7,463 nucleotides of DNA from Faecalibacterium sp. (GCA_020025795.1 JAHHRK010000076.1:1-7463), one strand, 5' to 3'. Shown: positions 1-6,567, counted from the stretch's first letter. The notes: generated from the sequence alone by a model not told the origin. A program made the numbers and translations.

Positions 1-485
1 AAGCGTTCTTTCAACCGCGCCAGAATATCCACATTGCGGCCCTCGTCCACGCCGTTGTTCCACAGGCGCAAAATCACCAGAACGCCGGCTTTGCTGGCTT
101 TGTCCGCAAAATCCATACAGTTGTTCAGGTAGGTCAGGTAATCTTCCATACTGCCCTTTTCAAAGCTGTGCACGGAAATATTCACTTTATATACGCCAGC
201 TTCGATCAATTCATCACCGCGCCCCGGCAGCAGCGTGCCGTTTGTGGTAATGGCAGAGCGAAAGCCCAGGCTGTTTGCTTCACGGATAAAATCCGGCAGC
301 AGCGGATGGGTCAGTGGCTCACCCATCAGATGATAATAGATATACTCCGTCACGCCCTGCAGCTTATGGGCAACAGTGCGGAACTCCTCCATCGTCATAC
401 GGCGAAGCGGACGCTTTGTGCCAGGACAAAAGGAGCAGTTTCGGTTGCAAATATTCGTGATTTCCACATACACTCGGGAATACAA
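1..485 (-). CDS. Radical SAM protein, N-terminal part (runs off left edge)
   Basis: The first 161 residues of a radical S-adenosylmethionine enzyme are visible. The protein opens YVEITNICNRNCSFC, giving the CX3CX2C cluster motif at Cys13, Cys17 and Cys20, which binds the [4Fe-4S] cluster that cleaves SAM. A GGE-type SAM-contact motif (LMGEPL, residues 53-58) and a strand ending ITTNGTLLP follow, as expected of the radical SAM half-barrel. The TTG at 485-483 is chosen as start because AAGAGG lies 7 bases upstream and the same frame meets a TGA before any other usable start. The layout resembles radical SAM/SPASM-type proteins, but the C-terminus with any auxiliary cluster lies outside the window, so the substrate cannot be named. 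It is divergent from the NSS transporter, with a 209-base shared control region. Family assignment is firm; function is unknown. Confidence 0.88.
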   Translation of the reverse strand, partial: MYSRVYVEITNICNRNCSFCPGTKRPLRRMTMEEFRTVAHKLQGVTEYIYYHLMGEPLTHPLLPDFIREANSLGFRSAITTNGTLLPGRGDELIEAGVYKVNISVHSFEKGSMEDYLTYLNNCMDFADKASKAGVLVILRLWNNGVDEGRNVDILARLKER

Positions 486-492
486 GGCGGCA

Positions 493-498
493 CCTCTT
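493..498 (-). promoter_or_regulatory. Ribosome binding site that fixes the TTG start
   Basis: Read on the minus strand this is AAGAGG, 7 bases before the TTG at 485. No ATG or GTG in the same frame is as well placed: the next GTG is four codons further in, about 19 bases from this site. Confidence 0.65.
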
Positions 499-518
499 TT
501 TTCAAATATAGTATGTTT

Positions 519-547
519 ATGGTATCATGTTTTGCATTTTCATGCAA
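519..547 (-). promoter_or_regulatory. Candidate promoter of the radical SAM gene
   Basis: On the minus strand a -35-like TTGCAT (547-542) is followed by a 17-base spacer and a -10-like TACCAT (524-519). The spacing is ideal for a housekeeping sigma factor, but the hexamers match the consensus at only 3 and 4 of 6 positions. The -35 lies inside the right arm of the inverted repeat at 531-548. The predicted transcript would start near 512, leaving a leader of roughly 27 bases. Confidence 0.4.
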
Positions 548-548
548 A
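531..548. repeat. Inverted repeat TTTGCAT-4-ATGCAAA (candidate operator)
   Basis: Two perfect 7-base arms (531-537 and 542-548) flank a 4-base centre, TTTC. The dyad covers the candidate -35 of the radical SAM gene, where a repressor would be expected to bind. It lacks a following T-run on either strand, so it is unlikely to be a terminator. The binding protein is unknown. Confidence 0.5.
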
Positions 549-610
549 CGATATTGGTCATTTGCTGTACTTTCCCCCCATTTGCAACCTGCTTTTTGGC
601 AATTCTTTCT

Positions 611-632
611 TGCAGTAAAGTATTGCACTGCA
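611..632. repeat. Inverted repeat TGCAGT-10-ACTGCA over the transporter -35
   Basis: Perfect 6-base arms at 611-616 and 627-632 are separated by 10 bases, and the right arm overlaps the candidate -35 (623-628) of the NSS transporter gene. Arm centres lie 16 bases apart, which could suit a dimeric regulator. Short arms make a chance match possible. Confidence 0.35.
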
Positions 633-651
633 CGTCGAATTATGGCATAAT
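623..651 (+). promoter_or_regulatory. Candidate promoter of the NSS transporter gene
   Basis: A weak -35 TTGCAC (623-628), a 17-base spacer and a good -10 CATAAT (646-651, 5 of 6 matches) are present. TG at 643-644, one base before the -10, makes it an extended -10 promoter, which can compensate for the weak -35. The transcript would start near 658, giving a leader of about 37 bases before the ATG at 695. Confidence 0.6.
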
Positions 652-652
652 T
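638..652. repeat. Palindrome AATTATG-G-CATAATT over the transporter -10
   Basis: A perfect 15-base dyad centred on G645 contains the whole -10 and the extended TG element of the transporter promoter. A protein bound here would block RNA polymerase, so it is a candidate operator. AT-rich composition raises the chance of a random palindrome. Confidence 0.42.
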
Positions 653-682
653 ATTAACATTATTTGAACTAAAAATAGTCGT

Positions 683-688
683 GAGGTG
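683..688 (+). promoter_or_regulatory. Ribosome binding site of the NSS transporter gene
   Basis: GAGGTG lies 6 bases before ATG 695. It settles the start: the in-frame GTG at 686 is part of this site, not an initiator. Confidence 0.75.
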
Positions 689-694
689 TTTCTT

Positions 695-2068
695 ATGGGT
701 GAAAAACGAAGTCATTTTACCAGTCGAATCGGCTTTGTGCTGGCTGCTGCCGGCTCGGCAGTTGGTCTTGGCAATCTATGGCGTTTCCCCTACCTTGCCG
801 CAAAATACGGCGGCGGCATTTTCCTGCTGATTTACATCATTCTGGCTGTCACGTTCGGATTCACGCTGATGATTACTGAGCTTGCACTAGGCCGCCGCAC
901 TCGCAAATCCTGCCTGTTCGCCTACAAAGATGCAGACAAGCGTTTTTCCGCATTGGGACCACTAAGCGCGCTGATTCCCGCGCTGATTACGCCTTATTAC
1001 TGCGTGATTGGCGGTTGGGTCATCAAGTATCTGTATGAGTTTGTTGTCGGCCACGAAACCGCCCTTGCCGCGGATTCCTACTTTAATAATTTTATTACCG
1101 TTAGCGCATCCGGTTCCTCTAATGACCCCATGGTCTGGTTCTTTTTGTATGTCATTCTGACCGCATCGGTGGTTCTGTTGGGCGTCAACAAAGGCATTGA
1201 AACGCTGAGCAAGTTCCTGATGCCGATTCTGGTGCTGCTTTCTATCTTTATCGCAGGCTACTCGCTGACGCTGCCCGGTGCCATGGAAGGCCTGAAATTC
1301 TACCTGATTCCGGACTTTTCCCACTTCTCGGTATCCACTGTACTCGGCGCAATGGGCCAGTTGTTCTACTCCATGTCGCTGGCTATGGGCATCATGATTA
1401 CCTACGGTTCTTACATGAAGGAAGAAAACAGTCTGGAAGCTTCCGTGGGACAAATCGAAATCTTCGATACCGCTATTGCTCTGCTTGCCGGTCTGATGAT
1501 TATCCCCCCTGTGGTTGCCTTTAACGGCGGCGACCCTTCGCAGATTTCCGCAGGCCCTGGCTTGATGTTCGGCGTACTGCCCAAGGTGTTCCAGTCCATG
1601 ATTGGCGGCCGTTTCATCGGTATTCTGTTCTTCCTGCTGGTGTTCTTTGCAGCGCTGACTTCCTCGATTTCTCTGATGGAAACCTTGCTTTCCATCCTGC
1701 AGGACACGATCAAGATTCGCCGTGTTACCGCAGTAGTTTCCATTACCGCATTTTTGCTCATTCTTGGTTCTTTGTCCTGCCTGGGCTTTGGTCCGCTGTC
1801 CCACATTGCACCCATGGGCATGACTTTCCTGGATTTCTTTGATTTCCTGACCAACTCCATCCTGATGCCCATTGTTGCATTCTTCACCTGCATTTTGATT
1901 GGTCATGTGGTCGGCACCCACTTTGTGGAAGAAGAAGTGGAAAAGTGCGGTCATCACTTTGGCCGCAAGAAGGTTTACCGTGTTATGGTCCGCTGGATTT
2001 CTCCCGTGATCCTGCTAGTGATCCTGCTGGGTGAGCTGGCAAAGCACTTTGGTCTGCTTGTAATTTAA
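695..2068 (+). CDS. Sodium-dependent transporter of the NSS (SLC6/LeuT-fold) family
   Basis: This 457-residue membrane protein should import an amino acid or related amine together with Na+. The N-terminal signature GSAVGLGNLWRFPY (20-33) is the NSS hallmark and aligns residue for residue with LeuT: G20, A22, V23 and N27 match Na+-site positions, and R30 the extracellular-gate arginine. Tyr102 in YYCVIGGW fits the LeuT Tyr108 substrate/gate position, the TM6 segment FYSMSLAMG (224-232) has Ser226 where LeuT has Thr254, and LTSS (321-324) supplies the TM8 Na2-site Thr and Ser. About 11 to 12 hydrophobic segments span the chain, and the length is normal for bacterial NSS. Substrate cannot be read from sequence; known bacterial members carry Leu, Trp, Tyr or other hydrophobic amino acids. 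The gene is monocistronic, between its own extended -10 promoter and a strong terminator. Three CTA codons occur in the first 90 codons, but almost no TTA/CTA/TCA later. Confidence 0.93.
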   Translation: MGEKRSHFTSRIGFVLAAAGSAVGLGNLWRFPYLAAKYGGGIFLLIYIILAVTFGFTLMITELALGRRTRKSCLFAYKDADKRFSALGPLSALIPALITPYYCVIGGWVIKYLYEFVVGHETALAADSYFNNFITVSASGSSNDPMVWFFLYVILTASVVLLGVNKGIETLSKFLMPILVLLSIFIAGYSLTLPGAMEGLKFYLIPDFSHFSVSTVLGAMGQLFYSMSLAMGIMITYGSYMKEENSLEASVGQIEIFDTAIALLAGLMIIPPVVAFNGGDPSQISAGPGLMFGVLPKVFQSMIGGRFIGILFFLLVFFAALTSSISLMETLLSILQDTIKIRRVTAVVSITAFLLILGSLSCLGFGPLSHIAPMGMTFLDFFDFLTNSILMPIVAFFTCILIGHVVGTHFVEEEVEKCGHHFGRKKVYRVMVRWISPVILLVILLGELAKHFGLLVI

Positions 2069-2078
2069 TTCGCATTAA

Positions 2079-2114
2079 AAAAAGCGAGCCTGTCGCATGA
2101 CAGGCTCGCTTTTT
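2079..2114. terminator. Bidirectional intrinsic terminator between convergent genes
   Basis: An 11-bp GC-rich stem GCGAGCCTGTC/GACAGGCTCGC closes on a GCAT tetraloop. It is flanked by an A-run on the left and a T-run on the right, which extend the pairing to 16 bp. Both strands therefore read as hairpin plus U-tract. It lies 10 bases after the transporter stop and 16 bases beyond the end of the ABC-F gene, so it can end both transcripts. Confidence 0.95.
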
Positions 2115-2130
2115 AATTTTGTATCATCGC

Positions 2131-3684
2131 TTAAATGCGGGTGCTCCACTGGCTGCAATCCCAAACCTTGGTGACCACATCCTGATAGAATTCCGGCTCA
2201 TGGCAAATCAACAGGATACTGCCCTTATAAGCCTGCAAAGCGCGTTTCAGCTCGTCCTTTGCGTCCTGGTCCAGATGGTTGGTAGGCTCGTCCAGCAGCA
2301 GAATATTGGTGTCCTTGTTGATGAGCTTGCACAGACGCACCTTTGCCTGCTCGCCGCCGCTCAGCACGCGTACCTGGCTTTCGATATGCTTAGTGGTCAG
2401 GCCGCACTTTGCCAGTGCTGCACGCACCTCTGCCTGGGTCATGCCGGGATATTCCTTCCACATCTCATCAATGCAGGTGACGGATTTGCCGTAGTCGCCT
2501 TCCTGCTCAAAATAACCGATGTACAGGTAATCGCCCAGTTCTGCCTTGCCGCTAAGCGGCGGCACCAAACCCAGAATACTTTTCAAAAGTGTTGTCTTAC
2601 CGATACCGTTTGCACCCACCAGCGCAATTTTCTCGCCGCGCTCCATATGCAGGTTCAACGGTTTGGACAACGGTTCGTCATAGCCGATGACCAAATCGGT
2701 AGTTTCAAACAAAATCTTGCCTGCGGCGCGTGCCTCGCGGAAATTGAATTCCGGTTTGGGCTTTTCCGCAGCCAGCTCGATGATTTCCATTTTGTCCAGC
2801 TTTTTCTGGCGGGACATTGCCATGTTACGGGTAGAAACACGGGCTTTATTGCGTGCCACAAAATCCTTCAGCTCGCTGATTTCCTGCTGCTGACGCTTAT
2901 AAGCCGCCTCCAGCTGCTGCTTGCGCACGGCATATACTTCCTGGAACTTATCGTAGTTGCCCACATAACGGGTCAGTTCCTGATTTTCCATATGGTAAAT
3001 CAGGTTGACAACGCTGTTCAAAAACGGAATATCGTGGCTGATCAGTACAAAGGCATTTTCGTACTCCTGCAAATAGCGCTGGAGCCAGAAAATGTGGGCT
3101 TCGTCCAGATAGTTGGTCGGCTCGTCCAGCAGCAAAATGTCCGGTTTTTCCAACAGCAGCTTTGCCAGCAGAACCTTGGTACGCTGGCCACCACTCAACT
3201 CGGTGACATCCTGATCCAGGCCCAGTGCATCCAGGCCAAATGCGTGTGCAATTTCTGCCACCTTGACGTCAATATCATAGAAGTCGTGCGCCATCAAAAG
3301 GTCCTGAATGTCGCCCAGTTCTTCCATGTAGCGGTCCAGTTCTTCGCCTTCGGCATCACACATTTTTTCGCAGATCTTGTTCATACGGGTTTCCTGCTCG
3401 AACAAAAACGCAAACGCCGATTTCAGGACGTCTTCAATGGTCATGCCCTTTTTCAGCACGGCGTGCTGATCCAGATAACCAACGCGGACATTTTTTGCCC
3501 ATTCCACCGTGCCTTCGTCCGGCTGCATACTGCCGGTGACGATATTCATGAAAGTGGATTTTCCCTCGCCGTTGGCGCCAATCAATCCGATGTGCTCGCC
3601 TTTCAAAAGGCGAAAGGAAACATCATTAAAAATTGCTCGGTCACCAAAGCCATGGGTCAAGGGTTCCACGTTCAACATGCTCAT
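2131..3684 (-). CDS. yfmM: ABC-F family ATPase, YfmM-like ribosome-associated protein
   Basis: This 517-residue protein has two ATP-binding cassettes on one chain and no membrane segments, the mark of the ABC-F class, which acts at the ribosomal E/P site rather than in transport. Cassette 1 has Walker A GANGEGKST (36-44), signature LSGGQ (163-167), Walker B with catalytic Glu188 and switch His217. Cassette 2 has Walker A GANGIGKTT (357-365), signature LSGGE (441-445), Glu466 and His495. All catalytic residues are intact. The linker between them (about 235-325) is long, charged and helical, including ARNKARVSTRNMAMSRQKK, the region that reaches the P-site tRNA in ABC-F proteins. Length and the opening HGFGDRAIFNDVSFRLLKGE fit Bacillus YfmM as I remember it. 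GGAGG 6 bases before ATG 3684 supports the start. It follows the M28 peptidase gene by 48 bases with no terminator, so co-transcription is likely. A resistance role is possible but not indicated. Confidence 0.93.
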   Translation of the reverse strand: MSMLNVEPLTHGFGDRAIFNDVSFRLLKGEHIGLIGANGEGKSTFMNIVTGSMQPDEGTVEWAKNVRVGYLDQHAVLKKGMTIEDVLKSAFAFLFEQETRMNKICEKMCDAEGEELDRYMEELGDIQDLLMAHDFYDIDVKVAEIAHAFGLDALGLDQDVTELSGGQRTKVLLAKLLLEKPDILLLDEPTNYLDEAHIFWLQRYLQEYENAFVLISHDIPFLNSVVNLIYHMENQELTRYVGNYDKFQEVYAVRKQQLEAAYKRQQQEISELKDFVARNKARVSTRNMAMSRQKKLDKMEIIELAAEKPKPEFNFREARAAGKILFETTDLVIGYDEPLSKPLNLHMERGEKIALVGANGIGKTTLLKSILGLVPPLSGKAELGDYLYIGYFEQEGDYGKSVTCIDEMWKEYPGMTQAEVRAALAKCGLTTKHIESQVRVLSGGEQAKVRLCKLINKDTNILLLDEPTNHLDQDAKDELKRALQAYKGSILLICHEPEFYQDVVTKVWDCSQWSTRI

Positions 3685-3732
3685 GCAAATCCTCCAAAAT
3701 CCACTTTCTGCCGTTTATTCTGCGGCAAGTTC

Positions 3733-4962
3733 TTACTTTTTCTCTCTGCGCTTACGCATCAGGTAATAGTCCAGTTCTTCCTTCATATTGTCAGGCATCT
3801 TGCGCTCGATCGGGCAGTGAGCGGCATTGGCCATGCGGTCTGCAAAGGCCGTGATAAATGCCATATCGTCCGCCATCTGCTGGGCGCTCATCAGCTTGGC
3901 TGTATCGTAGCTGTTGTGAATGTTTGCGGTATTCTCCGGTGCCTCGCGTGCAAAGGAAACCGCCGGGATACCGTGGTCAGCAAAGGGCGTAGAGTCGCTG
4001 GAATACACGCCCTGCACTGCATCCATACCAAAGCCGTACTCGCTGGCAAAGTACTGAATATAATGCACCAGCTTTTCCTCTGCGGTAGAGCAGGAATGGA
4101 AATAGCCCATGATGCTGCCAATCATGTCCAAATTGATGTTCAACACAACGTTGTCCAGCTCTGCGGCGTGTGCTGCCACATAAGCCTTGGAGCCCAGCAG
4201 GCCGCGCTCCTCGGAACCGCACCAGACAAAACGCAGGTTCATACGATGGGGATGCGCAGAGAAATACTCTGCCATTTCCAACAGGCCGATGCTGCCGGAC
4301 ATATTATCGTATGCGCCCTGCGACAGGGACGTGGAATCGTAGTGTGCCGTGAACACGATGGTTTCGCTGGTTTCGCCAGGCAGATCCAGCACCACATTGC
4401 AGGATTCACCCATGTACTCGTCCTGTTCCAGAACGATTTTGGCCTGCTTTGCGCCGCTCTCTACCAGACGAATGGCGGCCTTTGCGTTGATGTTCACACC
4501 GGGAATCTTGTTGCCCTTACTTACATAGCTGCGCAGCTCACGCTGGTCGATGTCCTCGTCCACATAGTTGGCGTTGCCGTCATACGTGATGAAGCCCACT
4601 GCGCCATTTTCCAGAATATCCTGATAGCGCCAGTAGCCCAGGTAGCCGTCAATCATCACGATTTTGCCTTTGCACTTTGCCAGCGAGTATGCATCTGTGT
4701 TGGGCATATAGTAGAACGGAGCTTCTACCGTGCTGCTGCCTGCGCAGAAGTAACCCTTGCAGGGGATTTCCTGACCGTCTACCAGCAAAGTTGCCTGCTT
4801 GATATTTGCCATCGGAACGGCAAACGGCTCCAATTCTGCCGTCAGGCCCAAAGCAGCGCACTGTGCCTGCAAATACTGCGCACAGCGCAGTTCTTCTGCG
4901 CTGCCACCAGTGCGAATATACGCAGTCTCTTCAAAAATTTGATTGATTTTTTGCAAATTCAT
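3733..4962 (-). CDS. M28 family zinc aminopeptidase with PA-like insert
   Basis: This 409-residue metallopeptidase should remove N-terminal amino acids from peptides using two zinc ions. The M28 set is complete: His207 and Asp209 in TAHYDS, bridging Asp219 in YDNMSG, general base Glu251 with ligand Glu252 in SEERGLLGS, Asp279 in NLDMIGS and His349 in NIHNSYDT. The 12-residue gap between His207 and Asp219 matches Streptomyces griseus aminopeptidase. Residues about 55-185, with GKIVMIDGYLGYW and ENGAVGFITYDG, resemble a protease-associated (PA) domain inserted before the catalytic core. No signal peptide or membrane segment is visible and the tail is very basic (MRKRREKK), so a cytoplasmic location is inferred. 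An AGGGG element lies about 11 bases before ATG 4962, a slightly long spacing. It has its own promoter and is first in a pair with the ABC-F gene. Family is certain; substrate preference is unknown. Confidence 0.93.
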   Translation of the reverse strand: MNLQKINQIFEETAYIRTGGSAEELRCAQYLQAQCAALGLTAELEPFAVPMANIKQATLLVDGQEIPCKGYFCAGSSTVEAPFYYMPNTDAYSLAKCKGKIVMIDGYLGYWRYQDILENGAVGFITYDGNANYVDEDIDQRELRSYVSKGNKIPGVNINAKAAIRLVESGAKQAKIVLEQDEYMGESCNVVLDLPGETSETIVFTAHYDSTSLSQGAYDNMSGSIGLLEMAEYFSAHPHRMNLRFVWCGSEERGLLGSKAYVAAHAAELDNVVLNINLDMIGSIMGYFHSCSTAEEKLVHYIQYFASEYGFGMDAVQGVYSSDSTPFADHGIPAVSFAREAPENTANIHNSYDTAKLMSAQQMADDMAFITAFADRMANAAHCPIERKMPDNMKEELDYYLMRKRREKK

Positions 4963-5004
4963 ACGATATACTTCCCCTCATCTAGTATTTTGACTATACC
5001 TATC

Positions 5005-5033
5005 AGTATACGGATGCAGCTTGGGAAAAGCAA
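5005..5033 (-). promoter_or_regulatory. Candidate promoter of the M28 peptidase/ABC-F pair
   Basis: Reading the minus strand, TTGCTT (5033-5028) is followed by 17 bases and TATACT (5010-5005, 5 of 6 matches to the -10 consensus). Transcription would begin near 4998, about 36 bases before the ATG. It lies downstream of the cyuA terminator, which fits a separate transcription unit. Confidence 0.55.
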
Positions 5034-5090
5034 TCAATTTTTGTGTTCTTTTTCCCGACAAACAGCCGTTTTTTTGCTTTTGGAGATAGT

Positions 5091-5121
5091 AAAAGGCCCG
5101 CCACAATATGCGGCAGGCCTT
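5091..5121 (-). terminator. Intrinsic terminator downstream of cyuA
   Basis: On the minus strand a 10-bp stem AAGGCCTGCC/GGCGGGCCTT with one T-G wobble and a 9-base loop ends in TTTT. It begins 23 bases after the cyuA stop. The U-tract is short (four, then ACT), so termination may be partial and some read-through into the peptidase gene is possible. Confidence 0.7.
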
Positions 5122-5144
5122 CTTGTATTCTGCTTCGGAAATGA

Positions 5145-6431
5145 TCAGCAGTTCGCCTTGGTTTGCAGCATGACTTGCAGGATTTCCTGGTCTGTACCCT
5201 CCATGCCAACACTGCCGATTCGGCCAATGCTGCGGATGGTTTGTTCCACGTCTTCGCCAACAATGCCATCGCCAGCGCCAAACGCGTGGCTGTCGCGCGC
5301 CATGCAGAACGAAATATACACGGAATCCAGTGCCGAAGCCAGCTTTGCTGCGCAGGAAGGCTTTGCGCCATCGCAGAAAATACCGCCTACCGAAGCCAGC
5401 GTATTGCTGATGGTATCTGCTATCACCTGATAGCTGCAATCTTCCAAATAAGCCAGCGCTGCACCCACGCCGCAGGATGCGGTAATCGCGCCGCAGAATG
5501 CGGACAAATCGCCGATATGGCGCTTCAGGTGAATGGAAATCAGGTTGCTGACAGCCAGTGCACGATAGAGCTTTTCTTCGCTGTAACCCATCTGACGCGC
5601 ATAGGTAACCACAGGTACCGATACAATGATACCCTGATTGCCGCTGCCTGCATTGATGACAACGGGCAGCGGGCAGCCGGACATACGCGCTTCGGATGCA
5701 GCAGCTGCACGGGCGCGTGCCAGTGCAAACGGCGTATGGGGCATATTATTCAAAATTGCCTGTGCCACGCCGGAGCCGTACATTTTGCTCATGCCGGCAT
5801 CTGCGATTTTGCAGTTGCAGTCAATCTGGCGATCCAAAATAGGCTTGATGGCATCCAAATCCACCTGTGCAGCAAATTCCAGAATGTTTGCCACCGTCAG
5901 TTTGGTGCGGTCGCCTTTGCGCTTCTGGGCCTGTTCCGGCGTGTACTCCTTATGATACAGTACGACATCATCCCGCACGATTTCGGTGATGTTGGTGTGG
6001 TGACCTTCAATGGTAACGCTGGCGGTATGACCTTCTGCCTCGACCCAAACCTTGATGTACAACTTATCCACGTCTGTAACCAGCTTCGTCTGGCAGAAGT
6101 CCTTTGCCAGCAGCTGCTTGGTGGTTTCGATTTGTTCGGGTGTGACCTGGGTCAGTACTTCCAACTGCTTGTCCGCTACGCCGCCCACAAGGCCCAGGAC
6201 TGTAGCCGCTTCAATGCCGCGCAAGCCATTCGAGTTCGGTACCGTGACCGACTTGACGTTTTTGACGATATTGCCGCTGCAATACGTCACTGCGCGCTGT
6301 GCCATCAGCCCCAGTGTTTCGCCAGCTTTTGCCGCTGCATATGCAATGGCAATCGGCTCAGTGCAGCCCAGTGCCGGCATTAGTTCTTCCTCTAAAATCG
6401 CAATACAGTTCGAGATTTCCGTTTCCTGCAT
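5145..6431 (-). CDS. cyuA: L-cysteine desulfidase (CyuA/YhaM, UPF0597 family)
   Basis: The 428-residue product should break L-cysteine into pyruvate, ammonia and hydrogen sulfide using a [4Fe-4S] cluster, as known for Methanocaldococcus MJ1025 and E. coli CyuA. Family landmarks, as I recall them from E. coli YhaM, are all present: EEELMPALGCTEP (14-26, Cys23), VPNSNGLRG (64-72), SEARMSGCPLP (246-256), NAGSGNQGI (260-268), LSAFCGAITASCG (309-321, Cys313 and Cys320), and CDGAKPSC (353-360, Cys353 and Cys360). Cluster ligands are probably Cys23 plus cysteines of the last two motifs. Length is normal and there is no signal peptide. An in-frame GTG at 6446 would add five residues, but it overlaps the GGAGG site that lies 8 bases before ATG 6431, so the ATG is preferred. 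It has its own promoter and terminator, and tandem dyads 45-77 bases upstream of the -35 suggest cysteine- or amino-acid-responsive control, which is inference. A related serine-dehydratase-like role is the main alternative. Confidence 0.92.
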   Translation of the reverse strand: MQETEISNCIAILEEELMPALGCTEPIAIAYAAAKAGETLGLMAQRAVTYCSGNIVKNVKSVTVPNSNGLRGIEAATVLGLVGGVADKQLEVLTQVTPEQIETTKQLLAKDFCQTKLVTDVDKLYIKVWVEAEGHTASVTIEGHHTNITEIVRDDVVLYHKEYTPEQAQKRKGDRTKLTVANILEFAAQVDLDAIKPILDRQIDCNCKIADAGMSKMYGSGVAQAILNNMPHTPFALARARAAAASEARMSGCPLPVVINAGSGNQGIIVSVPVVTYARQMGYSEEKLYRALAVSNLISIHLKRHIGDLSAFCGAITASCGVGAALAYLEDCSYQVIADTISNTLASVGGIFCDGAKPSCAAKLASALDSVYISFCMARDSHAFGAGDGIVGEDVEQTIRSIGRIGSVGMEGTDQEILQVMLQTKANC

Positions 6432-6439
6432 GTTCCCTT

Positions 6440-6444
6440 CCTCC
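6440..6444 (-). promoter_or_regulatory. Ribosome binding site that decides the cyuA start
   Basis: GGAGG on the minus strand, 8 bases before ATG 6431. The alternative in-frame GTG (6446-6444) overlaps this site and has no comparable site of its own. Confidence 0.8.
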
Positions 6445-6461
6445 ACTCGCGTTTTCTTTTG

Positions 6462-6490
6462 ATTTTACCAGTATTTTGGGCGGAAATCAA
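6462..6490 (-). promoter_or_regulatory. Promoter of cyuA
   Basis: On the minus strand TTGATT (6490-6485, 4 of 6), a 17-base spacer and TAAAAT (6467-6462, 5 of 6) form the best promoter in the window. Transcription would start near 6455, giving a leader of about 24 bases. That is too short for a riboswitch or T-box, so any control should act on DNA. Confidence 0.7.
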
Positions 6491-6534
6491 TTCTGATTTG
6501 CAGTTGAGCCGTCTCTTTCACGTCTAGTTCTGTA

Positions 6535-6567
6535 TAAGTAAACTTAAAAATTACATTAAGTACTTAA
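6535..6567. repeat. Tandem dyads 21 bp apart upstream of cyuA
   Basis: Dyad 1 is TAAGT-AA-ACTTA (6535-6546) and dyad 2 is the perfect palindrome TTAAGTACTTAA (6556-6567). Both share an AAGT..ACTT core followed by AAAATT or AAAAATT. Their centres, 6540.5 and 6561.5, are 21 bases apart, two helical turns, so two regulator dimers would sit on the same DNA face. They lie 45-77 bases upstream of the cyuA -35, a position typical of activator sites. The regulator is not in the window. Confidence 0.55.

Noticed and set aside
168..650. 160-codon plus-strand open frame in the left edge region
   Set aside because: It overlaps the radical SAM gene and the divergent promoters on the opposite strand; no ribosome binding site and no recognisable motif.
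686..694. GTG at 686 as the start of the transporter
   Set aside because: This GTG is part of the GAGGTG ribosome binding site for ATG 695; starting at 695 also brings the numbering into line with LeuT.
962..1957. 331-codon minus-strand open frame
   Set aside because: Antisense shadow of the NSS transporter gene; very rich in His, Gln and Asn, with no membrane or domain features.
2119..5430. 1103-codon plus-strand open frame as a gene
   Set aside because: It is antisense and codon-aligned to two firmly identified minus-strand genes, starts inside the region after a terminator without a ribosome binding site, and has odd His/Cys/Gln-rich composition with no recognisable domain.
5163..6383. 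406-codon plus-strand open frame
   Set aside because: Codon-aligned antisense shadow of cyuA; it ends where cyuA uses its one CTA codon (Leu17).
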